Source: Linum tenue
Lineage: Eukaryota > Streptophyta > Magnoliopsida > Malpighiales > Linaceae
Assembly (NCBI GenBank): GCA_946122785.1
Contig: CAMGYJ010000005.1
Coordinates: 63,562,200 to 63,626,199 of the forward strand
Direction of reading: 5' to 3'
Length of the DNA: 64,000 nt
The first letter of the stretch is position 1; every line of letters starts with the position of its first letter. Shown here piece by piece: positions 1 through 12,299 of this stretch. Below the pieces are notes generated by a model that saw only the letters and a list, made by a program, of their open reading frames with translations, was not told the DNA's origin and did not search any database. The position numbers and the translations under genes were made by a program.

Positions 1-420
1 TTTTACATCAAACATGGCCTTCTCTTAAAATTTCCATCCAAAATCCGTTAACAAAGGCCGAAATTTGGTTTGGGTGACACAAATGTCTAAAATATCCCTA
101 ATAATTTTACTTTAGGATTTTTTTGGTTCTTTTGTATAGCCAAATAATTTCACTTTGAAGAGACCCAGAGAAATAAAATGGGAGACAAAACTGACATTTT
201 AGATCCCATTTGCAGATGTCGGGTCGTCTAAATCTCGGTTCAACGAAGATTGACGATTTTTTCAATGGAAAGTTTAACAGAAGGGCATGTTTGATAATTT
301 TTTCAAAGTACATGGGCATGTTTGATGTAAAAAATAGTAGAGGGGTATATTTGATAAAACATCATAATAGAGGGACATATTATACCTATAATCCAAAAGA
401 AAACAAGGTATAAAAATTTA
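1..420. repeat. Inverted-repeat element, left end outside the window
   Basis: The first 45 bases, including CATCAAACATGGCCTTCTC, recur in inverted orientation at about 263-300 and again in part at about 319-334. The right arm also repeats a 'gggcatgtttgat' phrase several times between 285 and 380. This looks like a short terminal-inverted-repeat DNA element whose left boundary is beyond the window. The short ORFs on both strands are AT-rich and resemble nothing I know. Family and target duplication cannot be assigned. Confidence 0.4.
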
Positions 421-1055
421 ACTCCTAAAATTTTGATTGTGGTACATCCTATTCTTATATCAGTCCCAAAGCAACTCTACTTCTCGTAGTTATTCTTTTT
501 GATTATTTTGCATTAAGTTATGATATTTTTGAAAGGATATGAAACAAATATTTTTTTCCTTAACTTCACAAAATTAACACGTGTCATATTGTTCTCCACG
601 AGTATAAATTAGCTATTTTAATCTCAAACATAAAATATCAATCATAATTCTAAAGCTATCCACTTCAAATCGAAACATATTTTTACATTGGACGAAACAC
701 TAAATACACCAATAATTAATAACTCACCGCAAAACTCGAGCCAATTATCTAATATGATGTAAAAAAAAAAAAGAGAAAGATAAAAGAAGAAGAAAAAAGA
801 AAAACTTCCTAGCTAACTAGAATGTCCAGCGACAAAACCTAGATTACCAATACGAAGTTGAACAATAATCTGTACAATCAGTTTTAAACCTTTCTAGAAA
901 AAGAGGGGGAAAAAAAACTTGCCACCAAAAGAAAAAAACGGAAGAAATAGCAAAGAACATTCACTAAAACTTAACCAATTATGTGGTGGCAACTGTGTTC
1001 ATAACCAAAATCAACCCTTACCAACAGAACTTTCTGGTAGCATTCATCTTCTTCT
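421..1055. other. AT-rich 3' flank of the NPF gene
   Basis: No coding signal is visible. The stretch from about 755 to 1055 is A-rich on the plus strand (T-rich in the direction of the transporter gene) and probably holds that gene's 3' untranslated region. I could not fix a polyadenylation site. Confidence 0.4.
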
Positions 1056-3054
1056 TCAATGTGCCCGCCCGGTGGCATTCTTATAAGTATACCACTTAGC
1101 AATCCATAGATAAACAAAAAAGTTGACCAAACTCAGAATGGCCAAAAGCCAGTAAAAGTAATCCAAGTGACCCCTGTTGAGATTATCAGGAATCCACCCA
1201 AGCTTCCCGCCTTTGGTCGTCACATCCGTCACCACCGTCACCAGCAAGGTACTCAAGTAATTCCCGAGCGCCACCGTCGTCAGCGACAGCGCCGAGCACA
1301 AGCTCCTCATCGCATCCGGCGCCTGATCATAGAAGAACTCCATCTGCCCAATGAAGGTGAAAACCTCCGCACACCCCACAAGAAAGTACTGCGGCACCTG
1401 CCAGAAAATCGACATGGGTATGGTCTCCAGGTCGTAGTAATTATGGCCTCTCACCATCTGCAGCCGGACGACCTCCAGCGCCCCGGCCACCACCATGGCG
1501 AGCGTGGATATGACGAGCCCGATCCCCATTCTCTGCAACTGGGTGAACCCATGTTGGTGGCCGGTGAAGTTCCTTGCCGCGGGAACGATCAGGCGGTCGT
1601 AGATGGGAGCCCAGAAGAGGACGCTGAGGGTGTCGAAGAGGGAAAGGGATGCCGATGGGATCTTGAATTTGGGGCCGATGTGTTGGTCCATTGTGTTGCC
1701 CTGCAGAACGAACATTGTGCTCATTTGGCTGTAGACCGCTGAGAATATGATTCCGCTTGCCCATACGGGTAGCAGCCTGATGATGGACTTCAGTTCTTCC
1801 ACTTGTGTCACCGTGCAGAGTCTCCATGGATTCGATAGGCCTTTCAAGTCCTCGTCTGTCGTTTCCACAGCTGCCCTGTCAAAGAACCTGAAACGAAACA
1901 GTGGGCACGACTTTAGGCTATGTCCTAAATCCTAATAGTTACCCAGCTGTAGCTGTAGTACTACTTACTTGAACTCGTCGGTATGTTCCAGCCTGCGGCT
2001 GCCTTGAATTGAGCTTTCGGAATCAGAAACCTCGTAAAGAAGAGACTTATCAGCAGGCACTTGGATGTTCAATTTCCTCAAGGAAGCGACGATGACCTGG
2101 AAAATCCTCGTCAGGGGACTTCCACCAGGTTTCTGAACCCTGTACATCCTGCTCCCCGCAAAGAAGAAGACGATAGCAATGGCCATCGCCACTGTCGGAA
2201 TCCCAAACCCCCAGTCCCAACCGACGTTCATCTGTATCCACACCAACACCGAGGAAGCAACCAAGGCACCGATGTTGATAGAGAAGTAGAACCAATTGAA
2301 GAAAGAGCTCTTCTTCTTCTTCTCGGACTCGTCATTCTCATCGAACTGATCCGCACCGAACGACGAGACGCATGGCTTGATCCCACCAGTCCCCAGAGCA
2401 ATCAGGTAAAGCGCCACGAAGCACACCGCAGTTTGGGAAGACGTGGCATGACATGAATCTCCATTGCAAGATGGCCTCAGTCCCGGAACAGCCGACGACA
2501 TTGTCAGGAGTGACATTCCCTGCAGTTGAGATCAGGCCAAGCTTAGGATTCATTTTCAGCATAAGAACTGCAACTAAAAGTTGCATAATTGAATCGGGTT
2601 CCCAATTTTCCCTACTTACACAGATGTAGACGATCACAAAACCTGCAATTGTCCAGAATCTGCCTAAGTAGGCATCTGCCAAGAAGGCTCCAATCAAGGG
2701 CGTGACGTAGCAAGTTCCTGACCAGTTGGTGACACTGGTTGATGCAGCAACGTTACCCATGTTGAGGCGTTCTTGAAGGAAGTTCACCAGGTTGGTACTC
2801 ATCCCATAGTATGCCAATCTCTCGCAACATTCGTTCCCTGTAAGTAAGTAAATAAATGACCAACGGGAACTGAGTTGGAAAGGTTACGAGACCTTGAGGT
2901 GCAAAAGAGTTCCCCCAGAAGATGGGTTTGGAAATGAATCATTACCGAGAATGAAGCGGCAAGCTTTCCAGTTGCCAGTTTTGAGCTTATTAGCTGGCTT
3001 TCCATGGATATCTACTGTTCCATCCTTGGTATAGTTATCCTCATGCTCCATCAT
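1056..3054 (-). CDS. NPF8: NPF8-type proton-coupled di/tripeptide transporter, 4 exons
   Basis: Splice model, minus strand: exon 1 3054-2946, exon 2 2837-2620, exon 3 2519-1969, exon 4 1887-1056. All introns are GT-AG and all junctions stay in frame, giving 569 aa, close to the usual 570-590 aa of the family. Residues 39-43 form the ExxER motif of the first membrane helix, thought to couple protons. Exon 3 holds the PTR signatures [18 protein letters not shown] and [10 protein letters not shown]. Exon 4 opens with FFDRAAV, a conserved stretch after the large central loop. Many hydrophobic segments fit 12 membrane spans. NPF/PTR proteins import small peptides (some members nitrate or hormones) with protons, at the plasma or vacuolar membrane. 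Overall sequence is closest to the NPF8 (PTR1/PTR2/PTR5) group, an assignment from memory. An AG lies just before the start context, so a 5'UTR intron is possible. No defect is visible. Confidence 0.93.
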
Positions 3055-4229
3055 TGGTACCTATTACAGACATAAACCGTTAAAAAGAAACTATGGCAAG
3101 ATTGTCTGGAGAACCATCTCCATCTGGGTTTGTCTTCAAGTGGAGGGAGGGTTTCAGAGTAGAGAAAAAGTATCACACAAGATATATTGTGACGGGGTGT
3201 AATGTGTTCTGCCACCGGATTAGTTGCCAGCTTAAGATGTAAAGAATTTGGAGCATAATTTTGTAACAAACCAGCCTTGGAAAGGGGAAGCTCCGGATTG
3301 GAAAGAAAAATGCACTTTACGTAATAACGGTGAAACATAACGGAAGGTAATTTCCCTTCACCTACTCGCTAAATATTTGCAAAAAAACAGAGGAATCGTG
3401 ACGCGCGCAACAAATCTCTGTTTAATCTTTCTTCTGGGGAAAAGATTGAATGGGTGCGGTACTCTTATCATGTGCGCGTTCTTCACTAAATCCAGAAACG
3501 TTTCGGTGAAGAACAAACGCTTATGATAGCGAGAGAGAGACGAGAAGAAGCAGTAAAAAATAGAGCACGGCAACGGTGGAAAAATAATAAACGGAACTGA
3601 GAATCTCGAATTCCAGAAACTCATTCACTGTGAATATTGAGTGATCATACTGTAAACGAGAGGCAATTTTATTCACCCAAATGGCAAATGGCGTCAATTA
3701 CAAACATAATCGTTTTTACAGCGATCCACTCAAGGCAGCGGAATAGTGGAAGAGCAGCGACATGAGAGCAAGGAAGGTCTGGCGACAATGGAGACGTACC
3801 TATGAGACTGAGAGACAGGAAGAGAAGATAATTGCGGAGAAAGAGAATGAGCAGAGAAGGAATCGAATATGGCTTTGTGGTTTGGTGGAAATAGGAGAGG
3901 AGAAGAGAAGAGAAAGACGGATTCAGTTGGCGAGCGAGAAATCAGAGTCACAGCCCGAGTCCTCCTCTGCTCCCACTCTGCCTCTCACAACTAACCGCGC
4001 CATTTGGGAGTTATCCATCTAAGTTACATTAATATTATCCAACTCTGATACGCCACCGTTTGTCTTTGTACGTAAGTAAATAGTGTAACTTACTGGTGGT
4101 AAGTACGAGCAGCGGAGTCGGAGTGGAGTCCTCGATTCTTCAATATTTAGCTGGTTTTCTTCAGGTATTCTCTGTGGTTTTATGCCGCGTGGGCGCCATT
4201 AGCAGAAAGAGTGTGAGTCCGGATGCTTA
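3055..4229. promoter_or_regulatory. Upstream region of the NPF gene
   Basis: No coding gene is visible. This interval should contain the promoter and 5'UTR of the minus-strand transporter. A purine-rich tract (GAGAGA, AGAAGAGAAG) runs from about 3760 to 3930, which is CT-rich in the direction of the gene. CT-rich tracts are common around plant transcription starts. No TATA box or start site could be fixed. Confidence 0.35.
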
Positions 4230-4463
4230 GGTCCTGTTTACTTTCATTTCTGTTTCCTGTTTTTGAGAAAACAGATGTTGAAAACAGGTGAAAACAACAT
4301 TTTGTCGTTTCCGAAAACAGCAGGAAGTTGGCACTTTCTGTTTTCATAGTTGGAAACGAATAGAAAACGGAATGAAAAGTAAACAAGTTTTCTCATTTCG
4401 GTTACCAAATTTATGACATGAAAACAGAAAACAGGAAACGAAAATGAAAGTGAACAGGGAACC
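4230..4463. mobile_element. Small terminal-inverted-repeat element (MITE)
   Basis: The left end reads GGTCCTGTTTACTTTCATTT. The right end, in reverse complement, reads GGTTCCCTGTTCACTTTCAT, and the similarity continues inward for about 35 bases (TTCTGTTTCCTGTTTT). The element is about 234 bp and noncoding. I could not find a convincing target duplication, so the superfamily is open. It lies only 33 bp from the hAT-type element that follows. Confidence 0.6.
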
Positions 4464-4488
4464 GAGGTGAAGTCACGCGCTTCCTGCT

Positions 4489-4496
4489 CTCAAGAG
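4489..4496. repeat. 8-bp target site duplication (left)
   Basis: CTCAAGAG lies directly before the element at 4497 and is repeated exactly at 4939-4946 directly after it. Confidence 0.9.
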
Positions 4497-4938
4497 TAGG
4501 GGTGGCTATACGGTCCGGTCCGGTTAAATTGGTCCAAATTGATCCGGTCCAGTTCGGTTTTTTTGAGAATATAAGGACCAAAGATTGGATTGGATACAGT
4601 CCGGTCTTGATCCGGTCCGGTTTTGATCCGGTTCGGTCCCAATTCGGTCTTGATTTTATATTGAGATTGTGGGAATTTGAGTGGCCTAAGGCCTAAAAGG
4701 GTGAGGAGTTGGTTAAGTTTTGTACTAAGTGTAAAGGTTTGTGACCGTTTATGCAAATTACCCTTAAGTTTTGGGTGTTGAGCTCTCTTATCCGGTCTTT
4801 ACCCGGTTTTTTACCTCAAATCTAAGCCCAAAGATTGGATTGGATTGTTTACTATCCGGTCTCGGTCCGGTCTCGGTCCGGGTTATACGGTCCGGTTTTC
4901 GGTTTTTCATCCGGTCCCGGTCCAAATAGCCAGCCCTA
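4497..4938. mobile_element. Non-autonomous hAT-type MITE, copy 1
   Basis: This 442-bp element starts TAGGGGTGGCTATACGGTCC and ends in the imperfect inverse AATAGCCAGCCCTA. A perfect 8-bp target duplication (CTCAAGAG) flanks it, the length left by hAT transposases. Both subterminal regions are packed with repeats of GGTCCGG/CCGGTC. The centre has no transposase. A second copy lies in opposite orientation at 33843-34256, with the same central phrases and its own distinct 8-bp duplication. Confidence 0.9.
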
Positions 4939-4946
4939 CTCAAGAG
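4939..4946. repeat. 8-bp target site duplication (right)
   Basis: CTCAAGAG, identical to 4489-4496. Confidence 0.9.
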
Positions 4947-5660
4947 TTGATCGTGGGGCTAAACTCCTCCGGTTGCAGGTGGCTCCGTGAATTTGTATCG
5001 GCGATATATTCGAATCACGAGGGGCCGTTGGTGAGTCTCTTATTTCTCTCTGCCGGGATTACAGAATCCGGCTTCTTTCTACAAATATTTAATGACAAAT
5101 TTTGCTCAACAAGTCATAGTAACTAAATGTTGTCAGAACCGAATCGGAGGATGACCCGGTAAATTGAACGGCTCGATCTTTAGTGATCCAGCCGACATTA
5201 AACCGTTTAAAAACCGTTTGAGAACCGGTACCTAATAAACAGTCATCAACAGTATAATTTATAGCTGAAAAGTAAAACTGCAACCCCCATTCAAATTTTC
5301 CTGCGCATAGAGTGATTTTAGGAGTCTGACGTGGCAGGGTGGTTACGCGGGATTAAATTAAAAATCCCCGCCTGACAGGAGAGATAAGAAACCGTCGGTT
5401 CCCACTACTTTTTTTGCGGCTGAAATCATCTCCCATTTTCTCCGGGGTTATCTACGTTTTGCTTTCTCCTTCCCGCAGCACGGCAGGATATCCATTTCTC
5501 AGTGGACAATTTTGGGAACAGGGACTGACGCTTGCTGCTCAGCGGAGGAAGGCATTGACGGCCCGCTGATGTGGAGTTTACCGTGCCGAGATTCTGCAAT
5601 TTGGAACGAGCGGCGAACACCTGATTGAGCGAGGAAGACCTGCGGCTAATTGACGGTGAA
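4947..5660. other. Intergenic DNA, no feature recognised
   Basis: Only short ORFs without family resemblance. It contains 'gacgtggca' near 5330 and a GC-richer part toward 5660. It could be the 5' part of the Helitron-like element ending at 10800, but I found no 5' terminus. Confidence 0.3.
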
Positions 5661-5970
5661 TTCCCCAGCCAACCGGCGAATCGAAGGTGAGTCATGATTT
5701 GTGGTATTTGTTTATCCCCGCTGATTCGAACAATCGGATTTGGTAGTTATGCGGTGAACGATTCTCCAGCCAACCGCCGATTTGAAGGGGAGGCGAGATT
5801 GTTTCGGTTAGTTTGCTCCTGCTGCTTCTCTCAATCCGGATTAGGTAGTTCTGCGTTGAACCCTTGCCAGCCAACCGACGATTTGAAGGGGAGTCAGCAA
5901 TTTTTTCTGTTTGTTTTGCCCGGTTGCTTCGCGCTGTCAGATTTGTTAGTCTGATATATATGCGTTTTGG
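5660..5970. repeat. Degenerate tandem repeat, period 101 bp, three units
   Basis: The core CCAGCCAACCGvCGAwTyGA begins at 5665, 5766 and 5867, giving a spacing of exactly 101 bp twice. Flanking phrases such as 'nnGGATTwGGTAGTT' and 'GCGkTGAAC' also recur between the cores. Short ORFs cross the repeat on both strands but none resembles a known protein. Confidence 0.75.
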
Positions 5971-8900
5971 GGAAGCCCGCAATTCCTCTATTCGCAATTG
6001 GATTTGGTAGTCTGATCTACGTATTACCTATTACTGTTTCCATCATTTACTTCGCTTATCTTTAGTTTTATCTGATTGAGTTTCCATGTGTACCCAGCTA
6101 AATTGATAGGCCAACCCTTCCTGTACCTCCTGTGTCCTTATCGCAGTTAGAAGGAGACCACGTCTTCGGCGAATTCGGCGACTACAAGCCCCTCGAAGCC
6201 AAGGAAAACAGGGGAAACCAGGGGAGGCGAGTTCCAAAGAAGGCATAAATAATTGAGCTCTGGTTTAGATCCCAGCTGCAACTGGTATGTTTCTCGCCCT
6301 CTTTCATTGATATTCCATTTCAGTCTCCTTTATGTTCCGGATATTTAGTTCTAAATTTGGGTTTAGCCCATCGTACTTGATAGATTTGGTTCATCATCTT
6401 CTCCAATTCTTTTCTGATCGAAGAGACGACGACGAAACTAAATTATGATTACTGAGAGTGAACCATACAAGAAGAAAACGAGCTTTGTATTCGCATAAGG
6501 AGAAAAGGCGAGGGATGGGTTAGCGGCGGCGGTGGGTTTCTGACTCTCTTTCGTTAATATTCACTTTCTGACTTCTTATTTAGTGTGTTGATTTTTGGGT
6601 CTACGTTATGATTTTCCCTTACTATATATACTACATGGATTTGGTTCATCATTTTTGCCCGTTCTTTCAGATTGAAGGAACGACGACGGGAACTCGATGA
6701 TGGCAGAAGAAAGTGGAAAATGAGCGTTGGGTTTGCAGAGGAAAGAATAAGGATGATTAAGTTAGCGGAGTAGAAAGAACGCAAAGCCAGGTAGTTCAAG
6801 TTTGGCGACTTCCTTTCAGTTTGATTGGGTGTTTGTGATAAGTCTTAGTTTGGTCAACATATGAGGACTTTCATGAATATAAAAAAGGCTAAGAGGAAGA
6901 AGAAGAAGAAGAAGCAACAACAGAGAATTAATTTTCCCTGGTCAAATCCCCTGGTCGCAGTTTACAAAGACATAGAAGGCAAAGAGAACGGCAGTGGAAG
7001 GAGGAATAAGAAGACGCACAAAATCGAAAAGGTGAAGAACTCTATTACGATTGTGAAGGAATAACGAAATCGACATGGTGGTGACCTTCTCTCTTTGCTT
7101 CTGTTTTTTTTTTGTTTAATTTCTTGTGATTTATTCGCAGGTTAATGAGCTTATGCCAGTTTTGGGTACTTACCTTCCAAATAGCACATTAGGAAGCTTT
7201 CACTTGCCGAGTTCAACTTATTAATCAAGTGCTTGCCATCAATGGTGGTTTTGATGTGTTTGGCTCCATTTTATATCTTCCAGACCTCACGGTTTGTACC
7301 TCAAATAGCTTTCGGATTATTGAGTTCTTACGTTGCTATTATGTTTACCTTCGCGATATGCATGATCACATAGAAATGGCCTTATTATCCGAGTTCTTAT
7401 GCAGTGGCTGAGTACATTGATGTGGTCATTTCAGAAACGACAACTAACATGTAAGAGTAGTCACCTTCTTAATCAACAAGGTGCGCTACGAACTAAAGTC
7501 ATGTGCTATGCTAATTGTTTGTATTGGTGTTCAGGGAAGAGTGCATCCGGAAGGGAAGATTACATCGTCATCAGTTCTATCAAAATAAAGCGACCATAAA
7601 CAAGACATGCCTTATGCAGAACATAATGATGAGTGCTCCAATTTTCAACAGTTTATATATTTGTTTCCAGTTCTTTTATGTGTGTATGTCTTCTACGCCC
7701 GGTGATTATGATTCGTTGATCCCTTTTTTCCTTTCAAGAGGAAGAGCACATATGCAACAAAAAGGACCAACAAAAATGATATAATTAAACACGATTGGCG
7801 ATTCTCATGATGATGAGATTTGTGCTCTTTATGAACGAGCTTTCTCTTGGTACTTTTTTCTCCCTTGAATCTCTCATTTTTATAGCTGATGTTGTGTTAT
7901 ATCATGTTACACGGTCAATCACAAATCGTGTTTGGTTTCTAAAATTAGAATGAATCCAAGTTTGTGTTGCCTAGGGACTGTAACTTGTGATTACCTTTCA
8001 TATTCATCTAAAAGTTTAATTTTTTATTTGTTATATTGGTATTGTTTTCAAGTATGGTTGGTATTTTAATTTGATTTTGGATACTCATAGGATAATTGTC
8101 AGTTCCAACCAGTACATGGATATTCATCCAAAATCAATTAGGTGATTTTCCCCATGTATTCGTTCCTACCCATTCACAATTCTGATTTTATAATTTCCCA
8201 TTTTATAGGTTCCATTTGTTGCTATAGGTGTTTCCTACGAACTGAAGTATAGAGAAAAAAAGTATATGTTCATGAATTTGAGATGCACGAGGGTGTTTGG
8301 TTTAGCCAATGCCCATGGATTTTGTAACCAAAGGTAGTATTCTGATTACTACCTTTGCTGCTTCTCTGTTTGTTGTCGCTTCAAACCTCCACTTATCATC
8401 TTACATATCATGGTAGGTTCTACGGAATAGGAATTGTGTCTCTTCATTTTACCAGTTTTTCCTTTAGATAGATTTGCTTCAGTAAGATGTTTTGTGTTCT
8501 GCACTTTTATTCAGAATTTTGTAGTAGGGTAGAATCAAGCGAAGACAAATACTTGCAGTAGGATTTATATAGAACGTCTATGTAAAAAATACATGTATTG
8601 CACTTGAGATCTTAATTAATACAGTTGGGTCATATATTTAATTGGTTCAAGGTTGCTCCTGGTTGTTTATTTAGTTCGAACTTAAATTCATTATCAAGTT
8701 CCTTTTGGGGGCATTCACTTGCAAATTTCATTTAGCCTTTGAGTCAAATGATATTTAAACTCTTTTAACACAAAATTATGTTATGGTATGTCTAAAGTTA
8801 CATGTTGTTTGGAGGCAAAAATTCCTACAGATCTTTATTGTCATGGGTCTGAAGTTTTAGTATAGGTGTGGAAGTTGTAGGAACATAGATCTATGTTGTG

Positions 8901-10770
8901 ATGGTCCTCAAAGGGAGGGGAAGGAGTTGTTGCATCTGATGTCTAAAAAATAGTACAGCCTTTGCTTTCGCTATCACTTTTTGTTTAAGGTTGAATACCA
9001 TCAAATTGCGGACACTACGAAGTAAGTTCCATTTATCTACGGTAGACATCTAATATGTGGGTAGCGAATGTCTTCTGGGATTAAGAAATATGACCGTCAG
9101 TTGTTGCTTCTTTAATCACGTAAGTTAAGGGGTTTCATCGAGGGGTTTATTAAGACACATGCATAGTTTTGATAGCAAGTACTTATTGTGTGATATTATC
9201 TAAACGGAGTTCCCAATAAGTAAAGGGTGCTAAGGCTATAAATGTAGTGCATTAGCTAAAGTGCTCTTTGAATTGAATCATTATTTGAGAATTAAAAAGT
9301 ACCAAAATAATGAAAATATGAAATCATCTAGATAATGACATAAATGAAGGGAAGGAAATAATAACTATAAAATGAACCAATTAGAGGATAATCGCTTTGC
9401 ATATATGTATGTGTTAAAATATTTTGCAATTCGTCTTCGGTGGGTGGGGTTCTTGGTTAAGTTGTCGTTTTGAGATCATGAATTGTTGTGTGTACTCTTG
9501 ATTAGTTCTCCGTCATATTTTGCTAATGCATTCTTTGGTAACGCTGCTATATTTTTTAAAATTAGAAGCAAGAACAATTAGTGAAAGTTTAAACATTCCT
9601 AATGCTAGCATATACTAATTACTTGAAGCCCCCTTTCTTTTCTTCATGTAGTTGTTGTTGATGGTGAAAGCCGTTGTTTTAGTAGATGACTCGGGCTAGG
9701 ATTTCATTACAAGATGGATGGGGACAAGACAATTTGTTTTCAATGCAACATCAGATAATAGTACGAAAATAGCTTACCATGCATCCTCATTCTCACACGA
9801 CATTATTTATGTTGGTGATAACATATTCTTAAAACAACAGCTACTTCGATGACTATGTTCTGTGATAATATGGATGATTGCTAAGTGGGTTATTAATGTT
9901 TACTTCCTGATCCATTGGACATTTAATAACTCACTATTGTGCATATACCTTATAACTATGCCACATGCTAGCTCATTTTGTTATGGGTTGTTAATTGCAA
10001 GGACCAACATAGGCGAAAAGATAATTGTGACCAGATCACATACAGATTTCTCATATTGGGAATCACGTTTTAATCAATAAACCATGAGATTGCCAGAGAA
10101 TCTTGAAGATGACATGTTTTTAATCAACTACTAATAATGTATTGTATGTTGGCTAATATGGCACCATGATAATTCTTCCCAGGTTTGTTGTTTGGATGGT
10201 TTTACTGTTTTCTTTACTTTTATGGCTTTCCCATCGGTCTCTTTGAATGCTCGATTTACAAATCTAATTTATGGATGTCACTTATTCCAAATTAATGGGG
10301 ACCAACAAATTTCAAATTCGATAGCAAAACTTTTCATCTCCTTGACCTTTGATTTGATTAGAGTTTTAGCACCTACTTCCAAATTTAGGAGTTAGACAAA
10401 TCTCGCATGTGTTGAATTTAGATACCAAATACATAACTGAAATATATGATCCAAACGATGTTCAAATTTGTTATTGAATATCAAATTGGTTTTCTTTCTT
10501 TATGAAGTCATGAATCTTTTTTCATAAAATCCCATTTTCACGACAAACGATTGTATATTTGAATCAACAAGTGTTTTATTTAATAAAATTTCAAATAAAT
10601 ACTTCAAATATTTGAGATTTTGGTCAATATAATAGCTTGGACTATCCTTTTACGTCATTGTCAACTCTTAAAACCACAAATATTTTTCGTGAATCATATA
10701 AAATTAAAGATCCCAAATCAAGTAAATCATAAATATTGATAAAATAAATTATACAAAATAGAATGAAATT
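5971..10770. other. AT-rich low-coding region, probable Helitron body
   Basis: No ORF longer than about 90 codons and none recognisable. Stretches between 7140 and 7780 are moderately ORF-rich and could be worn exons or captured gene pieces, but I could not match them. A lysine-rich ORF at 6861-7064 is simple sequence. The block leads directly to a Helitron-like 3' end at 10775-10800, so some or all of it may be that element. Confidence 0.35.
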
Positions 10771-10773
10771 GAT

Positions 10774-10800
10774 CCGACCAACGGGTCGGGTAAAAGCTAG
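10774..10800 (+). mobile_element. Helitron-like 3' terminus
   Basis: The sequence has a perfect 6-bp stem, CCGACC-AACG-GGTCGG (10774-10789), then seven bases, then CTAG at 10797-10800, followed by T at 10801. A short GC hairpin some 10 bases before CTRR, with T outside, is the diagnostic Helitron 3' end (insertion between A and T). I did not find the 5' TC end or Rep/helicase coding, so the extent is unknown. Confidence 0.65.
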
Positions 10801-10801
10801 T

Positions 10802-11338
10802 TATTTATAGAGACAAACAAACCATTACAAACTTTTATGCTTATCTGAAATTAAGGTCAAAGCACATGTAAATTTACCACAAGAAGTTCTCTTGGTGTAT
10901 GTGTCGAGAAATTGAAGGGGAGGGCAGCAGTGGTCGTTGCAGGGGAGAGGCAGCAGTGGGAGAAGGTGACTGCAGGGGAGAGGTAGAGGGTCGATGTAGG
11001 GGAGAGGCAGCCATGGTACGTCGATCGCCAGTGCTTGAGATCCACCCCCGTCGAGACTCCTCCCCACAATCTACATAATTGACCCAAAAAACAGAGAAAC
11101 AGTAAGAATCAGCTTCTTTCATTAAGTATCAAAGCAATCATCGATGCACTTCAGGACACGGAAGAAAATGAGAAGGGGAAAAAAGTTGGAATCTTTTCCA
11201 AACATAACAGAACCTGGGAACACAATCCCAAAAAGAAAACCGCTTTGAAGTGACCAGAGAAGGGAGAAGGGAGACCTCACCGGCCGGTCCTTGCGCTCGC
11301 CGGCAGGAGTGGGGAACGAGCCGCCGCCGCCGTCGACG
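10802..11338. other. Unassigned DNA with short repeats
   Basis: The phrase 'gcaggggagaggcagcagtgg' recurs in variants between 10915 and 11015, making low-complexity ORFs on the minus strand (10825-11122). These overlap in several frames and I do not regard them as genes. Confidence 0.35.
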
Positions 11339-11455
11339 ACGATGGCGACAGGCGACGGGAGAGTGGCGTCGAGCGATGGCGACGGGCGACAGGGGAGTGG
11401 CGTCGAGCGATGGCGAATGGCGATGGCGTCGAGCGATGACGAACAGCGACGGCGT
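11339..11455. repeat. GC-rich degenerate short tandem repeat
   Basis: Repeated 'gatggcgacgggcgac' and 'gtggcgtcgagcgatggcga' units produce arginine/serine-rich ORFs on both strands (11250-11515). The ORFs are products of the repeat, not recognisable proteins. Confidence 0.6.
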
Positions 11456-12299
11456 GAAGAGGAAGCTGCTTCTTCGTGTCTGGCTGTCTGCGCAAAGAGG
11501 AAAGAAATAAATTAGGGTTTATGTTTCAAGCACAGCAGCCTCCCCTCTCATTTTCATTTTTGATATTTTAGATTTTTTTTCCCTTTTTTTGTTAAATTAA
11601 AGCAACCGGCCCAAATGTTAAAAGTCGGACGAGCGGCTCGAGCAGTTCGAGCGGTTAACCGCTTCGGCCGCTCGCCGACCGCCCCAAATAACCACTCCGG
11701 CTAAATAGCTTAGTCGAGCCGGTTTTATGGCCGGGTGACGGTTTTGGCGGCTCTATGCCGGATAGTGTGAACATCTAATTGAGTTGCATTAGATTGACTA
11801 GTCTAAATTGATCTTCAATTCTAGTTTTTTTTTTTAATGGATCTTTAATTCTAGTTTGATTTCGCATGTCCTATTATTTTGTTTTTATGAATTTTCTTTA
11901 AAAAAATAAATATCGCTTTATCTTTGGAGGATTTCAATACTTTCTTAATTTATTTTTTTAATCAAATGAATTGAGCATTCAATTCATTTTAAAATGAATT
12001 TATACTTAGAATTCAGTGTCAAATGAATTCCTATACTTGGAATATCAACTCTATAAATATAATGAATTGAATTCTAAAATTGTGTTTGGAATAAGTTCAA
12101 AATTGAATTAAATTAAAAGTTTTCAACTATACCCTTATTAACTTTCATCAGAAACAACATTGTTATTGCTCATTGAAAATCCATCTTCTAAAAATTTAAC
12201 TGCCAAAGTTTTCATCCAACCAATCCGACCAAACAATTTTTTTTTTTGTAGAAACTAGAATAAAAAAATTAAGATTCATCTTCTTGAACAATTCATTAT
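11456..12299. other. AT-rich intergenic DNA with a GC-rich palindromic patch
   Basis: No coding signal. At 11600-11770 a GC-rich patch contains the perfect 14-bp palindrome AGCGGTTAACCGCT (11650-11663) and repeated CCGGCC/GAGCGG motifs, reminiscent of a worn MITE subterminal region. The rest is AT-rich. Confidence 0.4.

Noticed and set aside
1167..1742. 191-codon plus-strand ORF
   Set aside because: It is the antisense shadow of exon 4 of the NPF transporter, with low-complexity Arg/His-rich translation.
2061..2456. 131-codon plus-strand ORF
   Set aside because: Antisense of NPF exon 3.
6861..7064. Lys-rich ORF
   Set aside because: A-rich/GAA repeats produce poly-Lys; no family resemblance.
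10825..11515. Several overlapping 70-86 codon ORFs on both strands
   Set aside because: All follow simple GC-rich repeats and overlap in multiple frames.
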